A DNA stretch of 64,000 nt from Casp-actino8 sp964614655 (GTDB taxonomy: Bacteria > Actinomycetota > Acidimicrobiia > Acidimicrobiales > Ilumatobacteraceae): assembly GCA_964614655.1 (NCBI GenBank), contig CAZTPF010000007.1:19376-83375 (forward strand), in the 5' to 3' direction. Of the stretch, positions 59,983 to 64,000 are shown piece by piece. Numbering within the stretch: position 1 is the stretch's first letter; each line of letters begins with the position of its first letter. Under the pieces are notes generated by a model. That model was given only the letters and a program-made list of their open reading frames with translations. It searched no databases and was not told the origin of the DNA. A program made the position numbers and the translations under genes.

Positions 59983-60828
59983 GTGGCCGACATCTTGGTG
60001 ATCACGGGTATGTCCGGCGCCGGTCGCAGTGCGACGGCGGCCGTCCTCGAAGATCTCGGCTGGTACGTGGTCGACAACCTTCCGACCACCTTGGTCGACA
60101 CGATCGTCGAGTTGGCCAGTCAGCCCTCGTCGTCGATCGAGAGATTGGCCTTGGTGGCCGGTCGCCAACATCTGGAGCTCATGCCGAAGGTGGCCGGTCT
60201 TCGGTCGGCGGGGCACCGGGTGAGGGTCGTGTACCTCGACGCCTCCGATCACGAGTTGGTGAACCGCTACGAAGCGACCCGTCGTCGGCACCCGCTCGCC
60301 GACGAGGCCGAGGGCCTCTTGGAATCCATTCAGAAAGAACGGACCCTTCTCGAGTCGATCCGAGCCGACTGCGACCTGTCGATCGACACGACCGATCTGA
60401 ACGTCCACCAGTTGAAATCCCGTCTGCTCGACGTTTTCGAGACGAGTGGCGCCGAGCGTCTCGAAGTGACGGTCGAGTCGTTCGGATTCAAGTACGGCAT
60501 TCCTCTCGACGCCGATGTCGTCATGGATGTTCGATTCCTACCCAATCCGCACTGGGAGGAGAGCCTCCGCCCCCTGACCGGACTCGACGAACCAGTTCGG
60601 CGTTTCGTTTTCGATCAGACGTCGGCCGGGCGGTTCGTCGACGATTTCGTGACCCTCATCAGCGGCGTTCTGCCCGAGTTCGTGAAGGAGGGGAAGAGTT
60701 ATCTCACGGTGGCTGTCGGATGCACCGGTGGGCGTCACCGCTCGGTTGCCATCGCCGAAGAGGTCGCCAATCGGCTTCGGCGGAGCGGTCAGCCGGTTCG
60801 GACCGGCCATCGTGACGTCGGTCGCTGA
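59983..60828 (+). CDS. rapZ: RapZ-family nucleotide-binding protein
   Basis: 281 residues from GTG 59983. The P-loop-like GMSGAGRSATAAVLEDLGWYVVDNLP has Arg in place of the usual Lys, as I recall for mycobacterial homologues. FGFKYGIPLDADVVMDVRFLPNPHW and VAVGCTGGRHRSVAIAEEVA are the family signatures. In E. coli RapZ controls GlmS through RNA; the actinobacterial role is less clear. The usual followers yvcK and whiA are not present here. Confidence 0.92.
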   Translation: MADILVITGMSGAGRSATAAVLEDLGWYVVDNLPTTLVDTIVELASQPSSSIERLALVAGRQHLELMPKVAGLRSAGHRVRVVYLDASDHELVNRYEATRRRHPLADEAEGLLESIQKERTLLESIRADCDLSIDTTDLNVHQLKSRLLDVFETSGAERLEVTVESFGFKYGIPLDADVVMDVRFLPNPHWEESLRPLTGLDEPVRRFVFDQTSAGRFVDDFVTLISGVLPEFVKEGKSYLTVAVGCTGGRHRSVAIAEEVANRLRRSGQPVRTGHRDVGR

Positions 60829-60865
60829 ACGGCGGGGAATACGGAGGCAGGGGCAGCCTCGGAAC

Positions 60866-60871
60866 TAGTTT
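60866..60871 (+). promoter_or_regulatory. -10 box TAGTTT for gap-pgk-tpiA
   Basis: About 43 nt before the gap ATG, with a GGGAAAGGGG ribosome site in the leader. Confidence 0.45.
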
Positions 60872-60914
60872 CGGCGACGACGAGTCGGGGTTTTCCGACG
60901 GGAAAGGGGCAGTC

Positions 60915-61931
60915 ATGGTGGTCCGAGTGGGAATCAACGGTTTCGGTCGCATCGGTCGGAACTTCTTCCGGGCGGTTCGGAGCCGGGGTGCCGACGTGGA
61001 GATCGTGGCCGTCAACGACCTCGGGTCTCTCGAGACGATGGCTCATCTCCTGAAGTACGACTCGGTTCTCGGTGTCCTCCCGAACGAGATCAAGGCGACT
61101 GCCGACGGCGTGTCGGTGGATGGCTCGACGATCAAGGTTCTGAGCGAGCGTGATCCCAAGAATCTCCCGTGGAGCGATCTCGGCGTCGATCTCGTGATCG
61201 AGAGCACCGGAATCTTCACCAAACGTGATTCGGCTGCCGCCCACCTGGAAGGTGGAGCGCCACTGGTGATCGTGTCGGCCCCGTGCGACAACGCCGACGC
61301 GACCTTCGTGTTCGGAGTGAATCACGACGATTTCGACCACGGACGCCACAAGGTCGTCTCGAACGCCAGTTGCACCACGAACTGCTTCGTCCCGCTCGTG
61401 AAAGTCCTCGACGACGCCTTCGGTGTCAGCGAGGGCCTCATGCAGACCGTCCACGCCTACACCGGCGACCAGATGCTCGTCGACGGTCCGCACAAGGATC
61501 TTCGACGAGCTCGAGGTGCGGCGATCAACATCGTTCCGACGAGCACCGGAGCGGCGCGAGCGACGAGCCTCGTCCTCGAGAGCATGAAGGGCAAGCTCGA
61601 CGGAACCTCCCTTCGAGTTCCGGTCCCGACCGGTTCGATCGTCGACTTCACAGTCAACTTGAACACATCGGCATCGGTCGATGACATCAATGCGGCGTTC
61701 AAGAAGGCCGCCGAGTCGTCGCCGTTGAAGGGTGTTCTTCGTTACACGGAGGATCCGATCGTCTCGAGCGACATCGTGACCGATCCGCACAGCAGCATCT
61801 TCGATGCCGGACTCACGGCGTCCATGGGCAAGATGGCCAAGGTTCTCGCTTGGTACGACAACGAGTGGGGCTACAGCAATCGCCTGGTCGACCTGACGCT
61901 TCACGCCGGTACGCGTATCGAGCGTTCCTGA
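60915..61931 (+). CDS. gap: Glyceraldehyde-3-phosphate dehydrogenase
   Basis: 338 residues. NAD-binding GINGFGRIGRNFFRAV, the catalytic Cys153 in SNASCTTNC, the His in QTVHAYTGDQ, and the C-terminal WYDNEWGYSNRLVD. Glycolytic/gluconeogenic enzyme. First of a tight gap-pgk-tpiA operon. Confidence 0.97.
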   Translation: MVVRVGINGFGRIGRNFFRAVRSRGADVEIVAVNDLGSLETMAHLLKYDSVLGVLPNEIKATADGVSVDGSTIKVLSERDPKNLPWSDLGVDLVIESTGIFTKRDSAAAHLEGGAPLVIVSAPCDNADATFVFGVNHDDFDHGRHKVVSNASCTTNCFVPLVKVLDDAFGVSEGLMQTVHAYTGDQMLVDGPHKDLRRARGAAINIVPTSTGAARATSLVLESMKGKLDGTSLRVPVPTGSIVDFTVNLNTSASVDDINAAFKKAAESSPLKGVLRYTEDPIVSSDIVTDPHSSIFDAGLTASMGKMAKVLAWYDNEWGYSNRLVDLTLHAGTRIERS

Positions 61932-61934
61932 TCG

Positions 61935-63056
61935 ATGATCGGCGATCTTCCGACACTCGAAGATCTGGGGCCCGTCGACGGTCGACGAGTTCTGGTTCGC
62001 ACCGACTTCAACGTTCCGCTCGAGACTCTCCCGGACGGCTCGAGGCGGATCACCGACGATTTTCGTATCCGCGCCGCTCTGCCGACCATCGAATGGCTGA
62101 CCGAAAGGGGAGCTCGAGTCGTGTGCGCGAGCCATCTCGGTCGGCCGAAGGGTGCGCCGGATCCGAAGTACTCGATGGAACCGGTGGCGGCCCGGCTCGA
62201 GGAACTTGCACCCGGTGTCGAACTTCTCGAGAACTTGCGCTTCGACGCCGGGGAAGAGGCGAATTCCGACGACTTCGTCGCCCGATTGGTGTCCGGTGTC
62301 GACATGTACGTCGACGACGCCTTCGGTGCCGCCCACCGGGCCCATGCGTCGATTGTCGGCCCGCCTCGTACTCTGCCGTCGGCGATGGGCCGGCTGCTCG
62401 CTCGTGAGGTCGAAGTTCTCCTCGAGTTGCGTCGCCGCCCCAAGCACCCTTTCGTGGCCGTTCTCGGCGGCTCGAAGATCTCCGACAAACTGGGGGTGGT
62501 CGAGGCGTTGCTCGAAGTCGTCGACGGTCTGGTGATCGGCGGGGCGATGTGTTTCACCTTTCTGGCCGCCCAGGGTCATCCCATCGGCGATTCGCTGTTC
62601 GAACCCGATCAGGTCGAGACGTGTCGACGCCTTCTCGCCTCCGGTAAGACGATCCATCTCCCCGAAGACATCACCGGCCTGGATGCCGACGGTGCGTACG
62701 CCACGTTCGGGCGCCGACTGCCTCCGGGGGCCAAGGGCTTCGACATCGGTCCCGGCTCGGCGGCGGCGTTCAGCGACATCATCATGGAGGCTCGGACCGT
62801 CTTCTGGAACGGTCCGATGGGAATGTTCGAAGACGAACGATTCGCCAAGGGAACTCGCACGGTCGCCGAGGCGATGGCCGAGACGAAGGCATTCACTGTG
62901 GTCGGCGGAGGAGACTCGGCGGCCGCGCTCGCCCAGTTCGGGCTCGACGACCGCATCGATCACGTGTCGACGGGCGGTGGGGCGTCTCTCGAACTACTGG
63001 AACTGGGCGATCTTCCGGGACTCGCCGCTCTCAGAAAGGCACCCAATGTCGGGTAA
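61935..63056 (+). CDS. pgk: Phosphoglycerate kinase
   Basis: 373 residues, slightly short of the usual ~390-400. RVLVRTDFNVPLE, SHLGRPKG, VDDAFGAAHRAHAS, VLGGSKISDKLGV, FWNGPMGMFE and the ATP site VGGGDSAAALAQFG with STGGGASLELLE. Three nt after gap; the end overlaps tpiA by 11 nt. Confidence 0.96.
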   Translation: MIGDLPTLEDLGPVDGRRVLVRTDFNVPLETLPDGSRRITDDFRIRAALPTIEWLTERGARVVCASHLGRPKGAPDPKYSMEPVAARLEELAPGVELLENLRFDAGEEANSDDFVARLVSGVDMYVDDAFGAAHRAHASIVGPPRTLPSAMGRLLAREVEVLLELRRRPKHPFVAVLGGSKISDKLGVVEALLEVVDGLVIGGAMCFTFLAAQGHPIGDSLFEPDQVETCRRLLASGKTIHLPEDITGLDADGAYATFGRRLPPGAKGFDIGPGSAAAFSDIIMEARTVFWNGPMGMFEDERFAKGTRTVAEAMAETKAFTVVGGGDSAAALAQFGLDDRIDHVSTGGGASLELLELGDLPGLAALRKAPNVG

Positions 63057-63837
63057 ACCGCAACGCCGCCCACTCGTGAGTGGCAACTGGAAGATGAACC
63101 TGAACCATTACGAAGCGATTCAGGTCCTCCAGAAACTCAACTATCTCGTGAGCAAGGAGGACTTCGAGCAGGTCGACGTGTCGATCCACCCCCCTTTCAC
63201 CGACCTTCGAAGCGTCCAGACTCTGATCGAAGCCGACGAACTGAGGTTCGTGCTCGGCGCTCAGAACTGCCATCACGAGAACTCCGGGGCCTACACCGGA
63301 GAAGTCGCCGCCCCCTTCCTCGCCAAGCTCGGGGTGCGTTACGTCATCTGCGGCCACAGTGAACGTCGGCAGATGTTCGGGGAGACCGACGAGATCGTCG
63401 CCGCCAAGGTCGGCGCAGTGCTCGCTCATGGGATGACGCCCATTGTCTGCGTCGGGGAGACGCAGGACGAGCGGGAAGCCGATCAGACTCTCGAACGGGT
63501 CACCGGTCAGGTGCGTGAGTCACTGAAGGGGCGTAGCTCGGCTCAGGTGGCTGGGCTCGTCGTGGCGTATGAGCCCATCTGGGCCATCGGGACGGGTCTG
63601 ACCGCCACCGCCGACGACGCTCAGACTGTTTGCCGGGCGATCCGACGGACCATTGCCGAATCCTGGGACGACGAGGCGGCCGGCTCCGTCCGTGTTCAGT
63701 ACGGCGGGTCGGTGAAGGCCGGAAACATCGCCGAGATCATGAGCGGGGCCGACGTGGACGGGGTCCTCGTGGGCGGGGCAAGTCTCGATCCCGACGAGTT
63801 CGCCCGCATCGTCCAGTATCCCCAGCACAGCCACTGA
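63046..63837 (+). CDS. tpiA: Triosephosphate isomerase
   Basis: 263 residues from ATG 63046. SGNWKMNLN with the catalytic Lys, the His in YVICGHSERRQMFGE, the Glu in VVAYEPIWAIGTG, and the phosphate-binding VQYGGSVKAGN and DGVLVGGASL. The frame is open further upstream but inside pgk. Confidence 0.96.
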   Translation: MSGKPQRRPLVSGNWKMNLNHYEAIQVLQKLNYLVSKEDFEQVDVSIHPPFTDLRSVQTLIEADELRFVLGAQNCHHENSGAYTGEVAAPFLAKLGVRYVICGHSERRQMFGETDEIVAAKVGAVLAHGMTPIVCVGETQDEREADQTLERVTGQVRESLKGRSSAQVAGLVVAYEPIWAIGTGLTATADDAQTVCRAIRRTIAESWDDEAAGSVRVQYGGSVKAGNIAEIMSGADVDGVLVGGASLDPDEFARIVQYPQHSH

Positions 63838-63959
63838 GTCCGCCGGCGCGCTGATACTCTTTCGGCGCCGCGACCTTCGGGGAGGATGGTCGTCGGGCGG
63901 GTCATCCCGTGGCCTCACGGCCCAGGAATTCCCTCCATGAAACGACCAGGAGGTCAACC
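63838..63959 (+). promoter_or_regulatory. Leader of the gene at the right edge
   Basis: It contains a TACTCT box near 63855, a consensus AGGAGG ribosome site at 63948-63953, and an eight-codon ORF (63937-63963, MKRPGGQP) whose TGA overlaps the next ATG. CCTCC at 63932-63936 could pair with the GGAGG of the ribosome site. Confidence 0.45.
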
Positions 63960-64000
63960 ATGACGAAGAAGACGAGCAAGGTGCTCGCGCTTCTCGCTGG
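63960..64000 (+). CDS. Start of an exported protein (partial)
   Basis: Thirteen full codons are visible, MTKKTSKVLALLA, a signal-peptide n-region and the beginning of its hydrophobic core. A strong AGGAGG lies 6 nt ahead. SecG often follows tpiA in actinobacteria, but this N-terminus does not look like SecG. Identity cannot be decided. Confidence 0.6.
   Translation, partial: MTKKTSKVLALLA

Noticed and set aside
1..64000. CRISPR arrays, insertion sequences, rRNA operons
   Set aside because: No regularly spaced direct repeats, transposase genes or rRNA-like stretches were seen on reading both strands.

Overview
The window is a high-GC chromosomal segment from an actinobacterium, most like the class Acidimicrobiia. 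The signs are G/C-ending codons, F420-type luciferase-family oxidoreductases, menaquinone genes, an ANTAR response regulator in front of polA, a fused single-chain glycyl-tRNA synthetase, and dense genes read from both strands. About half of the start codons lie 5-8 nt downstream of a TANNNT box, so many mRNAs look leaderless. Shine-Dalgarno sites are kept for internal operon genes and a few leader-bearing genes.

Region 1-5400 (minus strand) is the promoter-proximal end of an extracellular contractile injection system (eCIS): sheath, inner tube, tail assembly protein, a 59-residue DUF6760-like protein, a second tube protein with a Lys-rich tail, and the first 721 codons of a Ser/Thr/Pro/Arg-rich protein that runs off the left edge. 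From 5.8 to 8.7 kb come phoH, ybeY and a CorC/HlyC-type membrane protein.

From 8.7 to 19.3 kb dehydrogenases and an amidase are interleaved with menaquinone genes on alternating strands (menE, menA, menH, menD, menF, menG). From 19.4 to 25.2 kb lie an acyl-CoA catabolic set and era. From 25.2 to 30.2 kb there is an MtrAB-like two-component system with a GerMN lipoprotein, and a DinG/XPD-type helicase.

At 30.2-32.2 kb two complementary halves of a cis-prenyltransferase are divergently encoded. One has the catalytic N-terminal motifs. The other has the C-terminal AYAE and RxG motifs and is coupled to recO. This looks like a heteromeric undecaprenyl-diphosphate synthase and, with the eCIS, is the most interesting part of the window.

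Then follow glyQS, a trp cluster (trpC-F-B-A headed by a small monooxygenase-like gene), a fasciclin lipoprotein, bcp and fabZ, and a type II fatty-acid operon (fabD-H-G, acpP, fabF) whose FabD carries a lysine-less lipoyl-like domain. Next are an atypical tRNA, pdtaR, polA, rpsA, a NarL-type regulator, coaE-uvrB-uvrA-uvrC, rapZ, and gap-pgk-tpiA. The right edge cuts the start of an exported protein. No transposons, CRISPR arrays or rRNA genes are visible.
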